A stretch of DNA of 64,000 bases from assembly GCA_958295515.1 (NCBI GenBank), contig CATQGW010000001.1:942658-1006657 (forward strand). The letters run 5' to 3'. Under the pieces are notes generated by a model. The model was not told the DNA's origin, ran no database searches, and saw nothing but the letters and a program-made list of their open reading frames with translations. This DNA is from an uncultured Dehalococcoidia bacterium. GTDB taxonomy: Bacteria; Chloroflexota; Dehalococcoidia; Bin125. Positions 8,862-18,087 of this stretch are shown here, one piece after another (positions within the stretch are counted from its first letter, which is position 1; each line of letters begins with the position of its first letter). The translations under genes and the position numbers were made by a program.

Positions 8862-11459
8862 ATGACTGACTCGAACGGCTCGACCGCCACGCTCCCGCTC
8901 GACGGGGCGGTGGTGCTGGATCTCACCGATGAACCGGCGGTGGCCGCCGGCCGCTACCTCGCCGACCTCGGCGCGCGCGTGATCCGGATCGAATCGGCCA
9001 ACGGCGACCGGCTGCGCCGCGTCGGTCCCTGGGTCGATGGCGAGCCTGGCCTGGAGCGCGGACTGCGGCATCTGCTCTACAACCAGGGCAAGCAATCGCT
9101 GGCGCTGGCGCTCGACGCGCCGGAGTCCTGGGATCTGGTTGAGCTGCTCGCGGAGCGCGCCGACCTGGTGATCGCGCCGCTCGAGAAGTCGGAGCGCGCG
9201 CGCCGCACGTTCGAGCGGCTGCACCGCGCCGCCGAAACCGACGCCGCCGGCGCAGCGAGCGTGATCGACATCGTCTTCCGCCGCGGCGACCAGGAGCAGG
9301 CCGCCACCGACCTGATTGCGATGGCCGCCGGCAGCCAGCTGGTTTGCAACGGCTTCCCGGGTGTCGCGCCCGATTACCCGGCTGGCAAGCTCGGCTACAA
9401 GCAGGCCTCCTACTGCGCCGTCGCCGCCGCGGTCTCCAGCATCTGGCAGCGCTGGCGCGGCGGCGCGGCGGTCAGCAGCGTGGTCAGCATGCAGGAGGCG
9501 GTCACCTCCACGATGATCCAGGCGGCCAACCAGAACCTCTACCTCTGGCACGGGATGATCGCCGAGCGCGACGGCACCGGCGGGCTCAAGTACCCCGTCG
9601 TCGGATCCGGCTTCGGCTCGTATGAGCAGGGCGCGTTCGAGGACGGCGAGATTATCTTCATCGATACGCCCGGCTCGACCTATCAGTGCCGCGACGGTTC
9701 GTGGGTTACCTACATGGGCAACCCGACCAGCACCGCCTGGGAGAATTTCCCGACCTGGTACGCCGAGGTGACGGGCGATGATTCGCTGTTGAGCGAGCCC
9801 TGGACATCGCAGGCCTACCGGGTCTCGCACCGCGAGGAGATGCGCGAGTTTTCGCGCCGCTTCTGCGCGGCGCAGGAGCGCGACGATCTGGTGCGCCGCG
9901 CGCAGGCCGAAGGCGACCTCGGCCTGCCGGTGCAGACGGCGCACGATCTGGCCGGCGACATCCACTTGCAGGAGCGCGGTTTCTTCTGCGCAATCGAGCA
10001 CCCGCAGCTCGAGCGCAGCATCACGCTGCCGCGCTCGCCCTACCGCTCCGACGCATACGAGCCGCCGGCCCGCCCGGCCCCGGCGCTCGGCGCGCAGAGC
10101 GCCGAGGTGCTGCGCGAACTCGGCGGACTGAGCGCCGACGAAGTGGAGCAGCTGATCGAGATCGGGATCGTGCGCGGCGAGCGCGCCCAACTCAACGGCG
10201 TCAACGGAACCGCCGCCGCGCTCCCGCCGAAGCCCGCCATCCCCGCCGAGCACAGCGCCGACCCGCTGCCGCTGGCCGGCGTGCGCGTGCTCGACTTCTG
10301 CTGGATGGCGGCCGGACCGCTGATCACCGAGATGCTCGCCAACCTCGGCGCGGACGTGATCAAGATCGAGTCCGCTTCCGGGCTCGACAGCGTGCGCGAG
10401 TTCTCCCACCCGCCGCGCGGCTTCAGCATCGACACCGGCGCGTTCTTCAACGACACCAACACCGACAAGCGCAGCATCACGCTCAACCTGCACAAGCCGC
10501 AGAGCCTCGAACTGGTCCGCGAAGTCTTGCCGCAGTTCGACATCGTGACCAACAACTTCGCGCCCGGCGCGATGCAGAAGTTCGGTCTCACCTACGACGA
10601 ACTGCGCGCCATCAAGCCCGATCTGATCTACGCCTCGTTCCCCGTGATGGGCACCTGGGGCCCCAACAACAGTTGGCGCGGGATCGGCAACGGTGTGACC
10701 GGACTGTCGGGCGTGGTGGGGCAGACCGGCCAGCCGGACCGCGCGCCGATTGGGCTCGGATCGCTGCACACCGACTTCACCCTCGCGCCGATCGCTGCCT
10801 CGCAGATCATCGCCGCGCTGATCCACCGCGAGCGCACGGGCGAGGGCCAGGAGATCGAAATCGCGCAGTACGAGGCCGCCGTCCACCTGCTCGATACCGA
10901 GCTGGCCGATGCGCTGGTCAACGATGTCGATACGCCGCGCATCGGCAACCGCTCCGCCGAGTACGCCCCGCACGGGCTGTTCCCGGCCAACGGCGCCGAC
11001 GAGTGGCTGGCGATCGCAGTGCCCAGCGCGGGCGAGTGGCTTGAGCTCTGCGACATCATCAATCGCCCCGACCTCGTGCAACGCTCCGAGCTGCGCACCC
11101 TCGCCGGCCGCAAGGCCGCCGAGGACGAGATCGAAGCAGCGATCGCCGCCTGGTCCAGTCAGCTCGATCCCTGGCGCGCCAGCGCCCTGCTGCAAGCCCG
11201 AGGCATCCCCGCCTCACCCGCCGAAACCGCCCGCGACCTGGTCATGAACGACGACGGCATCCAGCCCTACTTCTTCCACTTCAAGCGCGGCGAGGTCCCG
11301 TTCATGGTGCAGCACCAGCCCTTCACCTGGAACGGCCAATGGCTAGGCACGCGCGGCTCCCCCGAACTCGGCGAGCACAACGAGCAGGTGCTCAAAGGCG
11401 AATGGGGCGTCAGCGACGAGCGCTACATTGACCTGTTGGTAGAGCAAGCGATCTTCTGA
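8862..11459 (+). CDS. CaiB/BaiF-type CoA-transferase, two fused family III domains
   Basis: At 865 residues this is twice the usual length of a family III CoA-transferase. Residues about 12-430 form a first CaiB-like domain (VVLDLTDEPAVAAGRYLADLG). Residues about 465-860 form a second, better conserved one (VRVLDFCWMAAGPLITEMLANLGADVIKIES). The family transfers CoA between organic acids through an enzyme-bound mixed anhydride. The first half has lost the usual start-of-domain G-P-x-A pattern and may be structural. It sits directly after the cyclase gene. Substrate is unknown. Confidence 0.88.
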   Translation: MTDSNGSTATLPLDGAVVLDLTDEPAVAAGRYLADLGARVIRIESANGDRLRRVGPWVDGEPGLERGLRHLLYNQGKQSLALALDAPESWDLVELLAERADLVIAPLEKSERARRTFERLHRAAETDAAGAASVIDIVFRRGDQEQAATDLIAMAAGSQLVCNGFPGVAPDYPAGKLGYKQASYCAVAAAVSSIWQRWRGGAAVSSVVSMQEAVTSTMIQAANQNLYLWHGMIAERDGTGGLKYPVVGSGFGSYEQGAFEDGEIIFIDTPGSTYQCRDGSWVTYMGNPTSTAWENFPTWYAEVTGDDSLLSEPWTSQAYRVSHREEMREFSRRFCAAQERDDLVRRAQAEGDLGLPVQTAHDLAGDIHLQERGFFCAIEHPQLERSITLPRSPYRSDAYEPPARPAPALGAQSAEVLRELGGLSADEVEQLIEIGIVRGERAQLNGVNGTAAALPPKPAIPAEHSADPLPLAGVRVLDFCWMAAGPLITEMLANLGADVIKIESASGLDSVREFSHPPRGFSIDTGAFFNDTNTDKRSITLNLHKPQSLELVREVLPQFDIVTNNFAPGAMQKFGLTYDELRAIKPDLIYASFPVMGTWGPNNSWRGIGNGVTGLSGVVGQTGQPDRAPIGLGSLHTDFTLAPIAASQIIAALIHRERTGEGQEIEIAQYEAAVHLLDTELADALVNDVDTPRIGNRSAEYAPHGLFPANGADEWLAIAVPSAGEWLELCDIINRPDLVQRSELRTLAGRKAAEDEIEAAIAAWSSQLDPWRASALLQARGIPASPAETARDLVMNDDGIQPYFFHFKRGEVPFMVQHQPFTWNGQWLGTRGSPELGEHNEQVLKGEWGVSDERYIDLLVEQAIF

Positions 11460-11511
11460 GGCATCCTGTCCCCCAGCCAAAGACCTTTACCAACCCGCCT
11501 TGACCCCATTT

Positions 11512-11671
11512 CCGTCATTCCCGCCCCCGAGCGGGAATCTTCCCGTCCGACCTCTGAAGCCCCGCCACGAGATTCCCGCTCGGGGGCGGGAATGACGGAG
11601 AGACGCAGGTGGGAATGACGGGGAGGTGTAGGCAAAGACGGCGATGCGACGCAGGCCGGTATGACGGAACG
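11512..11671. repeat. REP/MITE-like dispersed repeat, copy 2 plus decayed arms
   Basis: The interval 11512-11598 has near-perfect inverted arms of about 29 bases: CCGTCATTCCCGCCCCCGAG at the left and its reverse complement ending GGCGGGAATGACGG at the right. About 30 bases separate them. Two further degenerate half-arms follow (GGGAATGACGG near 11612 and GGTATGACGG near 11660). It lies between the convergent CoA-transferase and PII genes, where the hairpin could also act in termination. Confidence 0.75.
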
Positions 11672-11684
11672 GGGGCGCGGCCCC

Positions 11685-12029
11685 CTACAGCACGTCGGGG
11701 CCGCTTTCGCCGGTGCGGACGCGGATCGCGTCTTCGACGTTGGAGACGAAGATTTTGCCGTCGCCGATGCGGCCCGTGCGGGCGTTGCTGATGATCGCGT
11801 CCAGCGCCTTTTGCGCCCACTCGTCGGTGGAGACGACAACGGTCAGCTTGACCTTGGGCAGCATGTCGACGCGGTAGGGCTGGCCGCCGCGGCCGTCGCG
11901 CTGGACGCCGCCCTGGTGGCCGTGGCCGGCGACATTCTCGACATGCATCCCGTTGATGTCGAGCTTGATCAGCGCGCGCTTGACCTCGTCCATCGCCTCC
12001 GGGCGGATGATTGCCTCGATCTTTTTCAT
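11685..12029 (-). CDS. glnK: PII nitrogen regulatory protein
   Basis: This 114-residue PII protein begins MKKIEAIIRPEAMDEVKRAL. It has the LPKVKLTVVV core strand and the C-terminal ARTGRIGDGKIFV motif that builds the nucleotide-binding cleft. PII senses ATP/ADP and 2-oxoglutarate and, when paired with Amt, plugs the ammonium channel. The T-loop (residues 35-53) is one residue longer than in enterobacterial GlnB. It keeps a tyrosine at position 52, aligned with the modifiable Tyr51, but lacks the tyrosine near 46. Its start overlaps the amt stop by four bases. The symbol glnK is given for the amt linkage. Confidence 0.92.
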   Translation of the reverse strand: MKKIEAIIRPEAMDEVKRALIKLDINGMHVENVAGHGHQGGVQRDGRGGQPYRVDMLPKVKLTVVVSTDEWAQKALDAIISNARTGRIGDGKIFVSNVEDAIRVRTGESGPDVL

Positions 12030-13405
12030 GATCGTGTCCTTCGCAGAACATCAAAGCCGACCACCGGCTCCTGATCGTGCTCTTCGGTGCTGGCCGCCCA
12101 GCTCACGCCGATCTCGTCAAACTGGTAGGCGGGCTCGTTGTGGCCGGCCCGATCCAGGCCCACCAGCTCCTCGCGCGCGCTGACGCGCAGCGGCATGAAC
12201 TTGCCGATCAGCCAGAACAGGCCGACCGAGAGCACCAGCGACCAGCCGAACGCAGCGATGATGCCGACGATCTGCTTCCAGAGCAGGTCCCAGGAACCTT
12301 CGATTGCGCCGCTCACGCCGCCGATCGCGGCGACGGCGAACAGACCAGTCGCAAACGCGCCCCAGATGCCGCCCACGCCATGCACCGCGAACACGTCCAG
12401 CGTGTCGTCGAGGTGCCCCCAGCGATGCAGCAGCCGGATGGCGTAGAAGCCGAGCACGCTGGCCATTGCGCCGATCGCCACGGCCGGGAACGTGTTGAGA
12501 TATCCGTCCGTGGCGGGCCAGAGGCCGACGAAGCCTGCCGCGGGCGTGATCGCGACCAGTCCGGCGACGGCGCCGGTCGCGGCGCCGATGATCGAGGGAT
12601 GCCCGGTGTAGCGCCAGCTGAGCAGCGTCCAGGCCAGCGCGCCGGCGGCAGCCGCGATCTGCGTCTGCACGAAGGCGTTGGCGGCGATCTCGTTCGCTTC
12701 GAGCGCAGAACCGGCGTTGAAGCCGAACCAGCCGAACCAGAGCAGTCCGGCGCCCAGCACGACCTTGGAGACATCGTGCGGGTCGGTCTCGGCCACGCTG
12801 TCGCGGCGGCGTCCGACGAAGAGCGCGCCAGCCAGCGCCGCGGCGCCGGCGTTGATGTGTACCACCGTGCCGCCGGCGAAGTCGGCCGCGCCAAGTTCGA
12901 GCAGCCAGCCGCCGTCGGCCCAGACCCAGTGCGCCAGCGGCGCGTAGACGAGCGTCACCCAAGCCACCGTGAAGACCAGGAGCGCCGAGAAGCGGATGCG
13001 CTCCACGAACGCGCCGGTGATCAGCGCTGGCGTGATGATCGCGAACATCAGCTGGAAGACCATGAAGACGATGTTGGGCAATCCGCCCTCAGAGGCTGGC
13101 CAGATCCAGTTGCCGTCTCCGTCCTCGCTGGGGCCGAGACCGCGCAGCCCAAAGTTGGTCAGATCGCCGACGAATCCGCCGATGTCGTTGCCGAAGGCGA
13201 GGCTGTAGCCCCACAGCACCCAGACGATGGTCACCACGCCCATCATCACGAACGACTGCATGATCGTGGAGGCGGCGTTTTTGGTGCGCACCAGCCCGCT
13301 GTAGAAGAAGGCGAGCCCGACGACCATCAGCAGCACCAGCGCGGATGCGATCAGCAGCCAGGCAATGTGCCCCTCGACCAATGCGATATGGCCTTCGTCG
13401 ACCAT
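12026..13405 (-). CDS. amt: Ammonium transporter
   Basis: The 459-residue membrane protein has about eleven transmembrane helices and the Amt signatures FFYSGLVRTKN, GGTVVHINAGAAALAG and VFAVHGVGGIWGA. The last two contain the twin pore histidines. It imports ammonium for assimilation. The C-terminal tail (from about residue 405) keeps SAREELVGLDRAGHNEPAY, the conserved cytoplasmic segment contacted by PII, followed by a short family-specific extension. It is co-transcribed with the PII gene through an ATGA overlap. Expression is probably raised in nitrogen limitation, though no promoter could be recognised. Confidence 0.95.
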   Translation of the reverse strand: MVDEGHIALVEGHIAWLLIASALVLLMVVGLAFFYSGLVRTKNAASTIMQSFVMMGVVTIVWVLWGYSLAFGNDIGGFVGDLTNFGLRGLGPSEDGDGNWIWPASEGGLPNIVFMVFQLMFAIITPALITGAFVERIRFSALLVFTVAWVTLVYAPLAHWVWADGGWLLELGAADFAGGTVVHINAGAAALAGALFVGRRRDSVAETDPHDVSKVVLGAGLLWFGWFGFNAGSALEANEIAANAFVQTQIAAAAGALAWTLLSWRYTGHPSIIGAATGAVAGLVAITPAAGFVGLWPATDGYLNTFPAVAIGAMASVLGFYAIRLLHRWGHLDDTLDVFAVHGVGGIWGAFATGLFAVAAIGGVSGAIEGSWDLLWKQIVGIIAAFGWSLVLSVGLFWLIGKFMPLRVSAREELVGLDRAGHNEPAYQFDEIGVSWAASTEEHDQEPVVGFDVLRRTRS

Positions 13406-13701
13406 GCGTTACCCCCTCATCGGCGGCGAGGCTGCGCGCCTCGGCCAATCGCCCGCGTTCGTTCGCTGGGACCGGTTTCGCCGCCCAGAGAGACGGCGAC
13501 GGGCAGTGTCGCAGCGCATCTGCCTGCGCAGGTTACATCCACGTGAACCGTTGGCGCGATGGCTCTCTGTGGCGTTGGGCGGCAGCGAGATGGCGCGCCG
13601 TTCGGCGACAACGAGCCCCCTGCCGCGATCCTGGAGCGCGGACGGACGTACGATAGGCACAGCAGACCCGGCGCAGACTGGGCAGCAGACAGGGGCGCAC
13701 C
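13406..13701. other. Intergenic region between amt and hydrolase genes
   Basis: About 296 bases separate the divergent amt and alpha/beta-hydrolase genes. The GC content matches the neighbours. I find no convincing small gene, RNA or repeat. It must contain both promoters, but no clear -10/-35 or operator was recognised. Confidence 0.5.
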
Positions 13702-14658
13702 ATGACCGAGATCACGCACCAGACGGTTCAGCTTTCGACGGGGATCGCGATGCATGTGGCGGAGGCGGGCGCGGGCGCGCCGGTCGTGTTCTGCCACGGC
13801 TTCCCGGAGCTCTGGTACTCATGGCGGCATCAGCTGCCGGCGCTGGCGGAGGCGGGTTGGCGGGCGATCGCGCCGGATATGCGCGGATACGGCGGGACGG
13901 ACGCGCCGCCGAACATTGCGGACTACACGCAGGAGGCGATCTGCGCGGATATGGCGGCGCTGCTGGACGCGCTGGGCGAGGAGCAGGCGGTGTTCGTGGG
14001 GCACGACTGGGGCGGCGCGGTGGTCTGGAACATGGCGCAGCACCACCCGCAGCGGGTGCGGGCGGTGGCCGGGGTCAACACGCCGGCGGCGCCCCGCGCG
14101 CCGATCAATCCGCTCGAAGCGATGCAGATGAACCCGGGTCGGTTCGACTACCAGCTCTATTTTCAGGAGCCGGGCGTAGCGGAGGCGGAGTTGGGCGCGG
14201 ATGTGCAGCGGACATTCACGCTGATGCTGCGTTCGTCGAACGCGGCGGATCGGATCGATGCGCTGGCGGGCACGGCGGGGGTGCGGGAGCGCGGCGGGCT
14301 GCTCGTGGGGATGCCAGAGGATGCGGAGCGGAGCGTGATGCTGACTGAGGAGGATTTGCAGGTCTTCGTCGAGGCCTACGAGCGGACCGGCTTCCGCGGC
14401 GGGCTGAACTGGTACCGCAACCACGGGCGCAACTGGGAGTGGTCGGCGGCGGTTGAGGGACGGCAGATTGAGCAGCCGGCGCTGATGGTCACGGCAGGGC
14501 GCGATCCGGTGCTGCTGCCGGAGATGTCGCAGGGGATGGAGGACTGGATTCCGAATCTGGCGCGTGGTCACATTGAGGAGTGCGCGCACTGGACGCAGCA
14601 GGAAGCGCCGGAGGAGTTGAACAGGATTCTGCTGGAGTGGCTGGCGGCGCTGCCCTAG
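13702..14658 (+). CDS. Alpha/beta hydrolase, epoxide-hydrolase-like
   Basis: The 318-residue protein carries HGFPELWYSWRHQ (oxyanion loop HGxP) and GHDWGGAVVWNMA, with the nucleophilic aspartate of epoxide hydrolases and haloalkane dehalogenases. FRGGLNWYRN is typical of soluble epoxide hydrolases, and the late ECAHWTQQEAPEE supplies the catalytic histidine. The likely reaction is opening of an epoxide to a diol through a covalent ester. A dehalogenase is less likely because the epoxide-specific WYRN segment is intact. The ATG at 13702 is preceded by CAGGGGCGCACC. Its end overlaps the convergent DUF4276 gene by four bases. Confidence 0.87.
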   Translation: MTEITHQTVQLSTGIAMHVAEAGAGAPVVFCHGFPELWYSWRHQLPALAEAGWRAIAPDMRGYGGTDAPPNIADYTQEAICADMAALLDALGEEQAVFVGHDWGGAVVWNMAQHHPQRVRAVAGVNTPAAPRAPINPLEAMQMNPGRFDYQLYFQEPGVAEAELGADVQRTFTLMLRSSNAADRIDALAGTAGVRERGGLLVGMPEDAERSVMLTEEDLQVFVEAYERTGFRGGLNWYRNHGRNWEWSAAVEGRQIEQPALMVTAGRDPVLLPEMSQGMEDWIPNLARGHIEECAHWTQQEAPEELNRILLEWLAALP

Positions 14659-15293
14659 TCGTCGGCGTCGAGCGACTCGAGGCGGTTCATCCAGTCTGCG
14701 AAACGCGGGCACTCCCGGCGCATTGCATCAAGGCCGATCGCCTCGGCGGCGAGCGCGCCGCCCAAGACTTTGTCGTAGTCCGGTATTGCGCTCGCGATTC
14801 GTTTGCTGGGCGCGGTATCCGAACGGTCGTTGATGTCTTCGGGGCTGGCGAATTGATCGCGTACCGCCGCTAACTCGCGCTCTGCGTCGCTGGACGCGAC
14901 AGCCGCCCGCGCGAATGCGCGAACGTCCGAGAACAGCAGCGCCTCGAACTCGTGCCGCTGTACGTATGCGAACACACGATCACTGCGCAGTTGTCGATGC
15001 GGGCTGCTAGCGTAGGCGTCATCGATTAACTGCTCCAATTCCCTCACGTCATCAGTCGGGCGTTGGCGAAAGCCGTAGAAGTCGACCAACGTTGTCACCG
15101 CGTCGAAGTCGTACGAAAGCTGAGCCAGGTCCTCCACGAGTCGTTCAACAGTGACATTCCCGCCGGGATGCTCGCGACGTCCGATAAGCATCGGCATCGT
15201 CAGCACGCCGTGAGGCAACAGATGACTGACCAGTATCCGCCTAACGAACTGCCGCTCTGTATATCCTTCGACCACGATCGCTAAGCGGATCAA
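14655..15293 (-). CDS. DUF4276 protein, TOPRIM-like partner of the AAA ATPase
   Basis: The 212-residue protein begins IRLAIVVEGYTERQFV and contains TLVDFYGF. This spacing of an early glutamate and a later aspartate is seen in TOPRIM-like nuclease domains of DUF4276. A TTG start at 15293 is preferred because it overlaps the ATPase stop as TTGA and places the conserved strand at the N-terminus. With the upstream ATPase it forms a two-gene unit similar in logic to split OLD nucleases and PARIS (ATPase plus TOPRIM effector). A nuclease effector role in phage defence is inference; the family link is fairly secure. Confidence 0.72.
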   Translation of the reverse strand: MIRLAIVVEGYTERQFVRRILVSHLLPHGVLTMPMLIGRREHPGGNVTVERLVEDLAQLSYDFDAVTTLVDFYGFRQRPTDDVRELEQLIDDAYASSPHRQLRSDRVFAYVQRHEFEALLFSDVRAFARAAVASSDAERELAAVRDQFASPEDINDRSDTAPSKRIASAIPDYDKVLGGALAAEAIGLDAMRRECPRFADWMNRLESLDADD

Positions 15294-16456
15294 GGGTTGC
15301 CCTCGAGCAGACCTTTGTACCAGAGGTCGCCGGTGGTATAGCCGGCCTCGAACCACCGCCAATACTCATCTGGGCTGAACTGACGGCAATTCGTCTGCCC
15401 ATCCTCCAGATCCATCACGATGAGCTCCTGTAGCTCGAACACATCGACCAGCGACGGCGCCTGCGTCGCCACGATGACTTGCCGATCACGACCGGCCCGC
15501 TTGATCAGATGCCCGACCAGCTCCACCGCCGCGGGGTGCAGCCCCAGCTCCGGCTCGTCCAGGAGCAAGACATTGGGCAGCATCTCAGGCGGCAGATAGA
15601 GCAGAGTGACCAGCGCGAAGAAGCGCAGCGAGCCGTCGGATGTGAGATGCGCGCCGTACGTCTTCTCACTCCCGTTCGCCTTCCAGCGCAGGGCGACCTT
15701 GCCGTGCTGCTCGGTCAGGTCGAAGCGCTCGAAGCCTGGCAGCATTCGACCGATCTGTCGGCAGATCAGGTCATAGAGAGGGAAATTTTCGCGCTCGAGG
15801 CGCAGCAACACGGCGGCCAGATTGCCGCCGTGCGACCGCAGCTGCGCGCAATCGCCGACATCCCACAACTGCTTGAACGGTGAGCTGTCGGAGGTGTCGT
15901 GGAATTGGTAAACAACGCAGCCTCGCAATAGATGCAAGATGGCGCGCGCAGCCGCAGCGTTTGCGCCATCGAATTCGCCGCCTTGCGCGGCCTCCACGAG
16001 CTGCGCTTCGGGATGCGCGCCGTCCAAGTTCTGCCACGGCAAGTCGCTGCCGAGCCCCGGTCGCGTGCAGCGGAAGGACTCCTCGGTGAAGATCAGCCGA
16101 TCGTCGTGCGCCCAGGCGAGCGTGAACCGGTAGTCGTTGCGTCCGGCTTCGCTCCGTATCGACAACTCCGCCTCGATCTGCGGTGTCGCTTTTCTGCCGC
16201 GAAACAGCTGATCATCCGCGCCGCCCTGCCGCGCGACGAACTCTCCCAGCTTGCGCGAGCGCAGCATCCAGCTGAGCATCTCGAAGAAGCGGATCAGGTT
16301 CGACTTGCCGGACCCGTTCGGACCGATCAGCACCGTGACGTTCGGCAGCGCATTGATTTCGATGTCGGCCAGCGAGCGAAAGCCGCGGATGCGGATCGAC
16401 TCGATGGCCGAGGTCAGTGCCGGCGCGTCGGCGGGCGGACTTTCGCGGATCGCCAT
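15290..16456 (-). CDS. AAA (AAA_21/RecF-like) ATPase of putative OLD-like pair
   Basis: The 388-residue ATPase has IRIRGFRSLADIEI, then the P-loop IGPNGSGKSN (residues 44-53). An ABC-type signature-like LTSDGSLRFF lies at about residue 275, followed by the Walker B/D-loop VLLLDEPELGLHP and a switch region VIVATQAP. This layout is that of SMC/RecF-like AAA_21 proteins that work with a nuclease subunit. It is four bases downstream of a sugar-dehydrogenase-like gene and overlaps the DUF4276 gene. Possible role: sensing damaged or invading DNA and licensing the TOPRIM partner. No experimentally known relative could be named. Confidence 0.8.
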   Translation of the reverse strand: MAIRESPPADAPALTSAIESIRIRGFRSLADIEINALPNVTVLIGPNGSGKSNLIRFFEMLSWMLRSRKLGEFVARQGGADDQLFRGRKATPQIEAELSIRSEAGRNDYRFTLAWAHDDRLIFTEESFRCTRPGLGSDLPWQNLDGAHPEAQLVEAAQGGEFDGANAAAARAILHLLRGCVVYQFHDTSDSSPFKQLWDVGDCAQLRSHGGNLAAVLLRLERENFPLYDLICRQIGRMLPGFERFDLTEQHGKVALRWKANGSEKTYGAHLTSDGSLRFFALVTLLYLPPEMLPNVLLLDEPELGLHPAAVELVGHLIKRAGRDRQVIVATQAPSLVDVFELQELIVMDLEDGQTNCRQFSPDEYWRWFEAGYTTGDLWYKGLLEGNP

Positions 16457-16460
16457 TGGT

Positions 16461-17498
16461 TCACTCCAGCGGTTCGATGTCCACCGCGCGGCCGCTGCTC
16501 CAGGACTCCCAGACCGCTTCGGTGAAGCGCATGTAGCGCACGCCGTCGGCGAAGTTGGTCAGCTCGACAGGCGCGCCCTCGCGCACGGAGCGCATGAAGT
16601 CGGCCTCGACCTGCCAGTCATGGGCGGTTCCCGGATCGGGTTCGAGCGCTGTCGCATCCTCGCCGTGCCGCGCCCACTCGCCCGTGTCGCCGAAGCGCCA
16701 GGCGAGGCGTCCCGCTGTGCCGTAGAGCTCGATCGAGGGCGGGCCCGGCGCGCCCTCGGTCACGGCGCTGACGCGGTAGGTGCAGCGCGCGCCGTTGGCC
16801 AGATCCGCGAAGATGCCCAGGCTGTCGGGGATTGCGATCGGCATTCGCTCGCCGCTCTCGGCGTCAACGCGCGAGGTGACGAAGGTGCGGGCGTGGGCGG
16901 CGACGCGGGTGGTGTCGCCCATCCAGCGCTGGATGGTCTCGTTGAAGATGCCCAGCTGCATCATGTTCTTGCCCGAATAATCCGTGCGGTGCCGCCAGTG
17001 CATCGGCGCCTCGGCGTCCAGCCCGCCGCCGTTGAGCAGGGTCAGATGCACCTCGAGGATGTCGCCCAGCGATCCGTCGGCGCACATTCGCTTGATCGTC
17101 TTGCCGAGCCGAAAGTCGAAGGGCGCCGGCACGAGCTGGGCGACCAGGTCGGGGTGGGCGCGCGCGGCGGCCAGCATCTGCTCGGCCTGCGCGGCGTCGT
17201 TCGCCATCCGCGCCTCGCAGAGCACGTGTTTGCCGGCGTCCAGCGCCGCCTCGGTGTATTCGAGGTGCTTGTAGGGCCAGGTGCCGATGCAGACCGCGTC
17301 GACCGCCGGGTCCGCGAGCAGCTGCTCGACGCTCTCGGAGACGCGCGGGATGCCGTATTCGGACGCGACGGCCTCGCCGCTGGCGCGCGAGCGATTGACG
17401 ACATTGACGATTTCCACATCGTCGATCGCGCGGAAGCCGGGAATGTGGCGCAGGCGCTGATTGCCGCCCGCTCCGATCAGACCGATGCCGAATGCCAT
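16461..17498 (-). CDS. Gfo/Idh/MocA family oxidoreductase
   Basis: The 345-residue protein has the N-terminal NAD(P) Rossmann motif GIGLIGAGGNQRLRHIPG, then VCIGTWPYKHLEYTEAALDAGKHVLCEAR. In the latter the usual catalytic E-K-P motif reads E-A-R. The C-terminal domain contains the GFO/IDH-type substrate region. Members oxidise or reduce sugars, inositols and related compounds. Start at ATG 17498 follows GAGGAGGTTCCC, a strong ribosome-binding site. The altered E-K-P lysine, often catalytic, makes its activity uncertain. It heads the operon that continues into the ATPase/DUF4276 pair. Confidence 0.83.
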   Translation of the reverse strand: MAFGIGLIGAGGNQRLRHIPGFRAIDDVEIVNVVNRSRASGEAVASEYGIPRVSESVEQLLADPAVDAVCIGTWPYKHLEYTEAALDAGKHVLCEARMANDAAQAEQMLAAARAHPDLVAQLVPAPFDFRLGKTIKRMCADGSLGDILEVHLTLLNGGGLDAEAPMHWRHRTDYSGKNMMQLGIFNETIQRWMGDTTRVAAHARTFVTSRVDAESGERMPIAIPDSLGIFADLANGARCTYRVSAVTEGAPGPPSIELYGTAGRLAWRFGDTGEWARHGEDATALEPDPGTAHDWQVEADFMRSVREGAPVELTNFADGVRYMRFTEAVWESWSSGRAVDIEPLE

Positions 17499-17636
17499 GG
17501 GAACCTCCTCGCGCGACGGCCGCGCAACGTTGCCTACAGCGTAGGCGTTGGCGCGAAGATCGCGGCTCGCGTATTCTGCCGACAGCCAGCCGGGACGACC
17601 ATGTGCCCGGTCGGCGACAGCTTCTGGAGAATCACT

Positions 17637-18083
17637 ATGCCGACCGCCGACGAACTCCGCGCATCCGTTGACGCCGCACGCACCGTGCTGCGCACCGCCA
17701 TCACCGCCTCCGCGGGCAACTGGGACACCCCGAAGGGCACCGCCGACGACGGCGAGGCCGGCTGGTCGCCGCGCCAGGCCGCGGAGCACGTGATTCCCTC
17801 GGAGCTGATGTTCGCGGGCGGCATCTGCGCGGCCTGCGGCTACGACGGCCCGGAGAACCCGCTCGACGGCGAGCCCTCGTTCGCCACGGCCGACGACGCG
17901 CTGGCCGCGCTCGATGCGGTGGCCGCCGCCGCCGACTCCAAGGTCAAGTACGTGCAGGACGAGGAGCTGGGCAAGTCGGCCGGCGGCGAGGGCATGGCGG
18001 CCGTGCCGGTCGCGGGTCTGATGGTGATGGACGTGTGGCATCTGGCCGACCACGCGGCGCAGATGATCACGCCGATGGCCTAG
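17637..18083 (+). CDS. DinB-like small protein
   Basis: The 148-residue protein resembles DinB/DUF664-type four-helix bundles. Its helix 2 motif is GWSPRQAAEHVIPSE and its late helix motif HLADHAAQM, which would place histidines of a metal site. Such proteins are often thiol-dependent or metal-binding with unknown substrates. The ATG at 17637 is chosen over the in-frame ATG at 17601 because CTGGAGAATC provides a ribosome-binding site just upstream. It is followed four bases later by a small membrane protein gene. Confidence 0.65.
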   Translation: MPTADELRASVDAARTVLRTAITASAGNWDTPKGTADDGEAGWSPRQAAEHVIPSELMFAGGICAACGYDGPENPLDGEPSFATADDALAALDAVAAAADSKVKYVQDEELGKSAGGEGMAAVPVAGLMVMDVWHLADHAAQMITPMA

Positions 18084-18087
18084 TCCA

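Noticed and set aside
8685..11195. Open frame of 836 codons antisense to the CoA-transferase gene
   Set aside because: It is the mirror of GC-rich codon bias in the sense gene; the sense frame has full family motifs and a ribosome-binding site.
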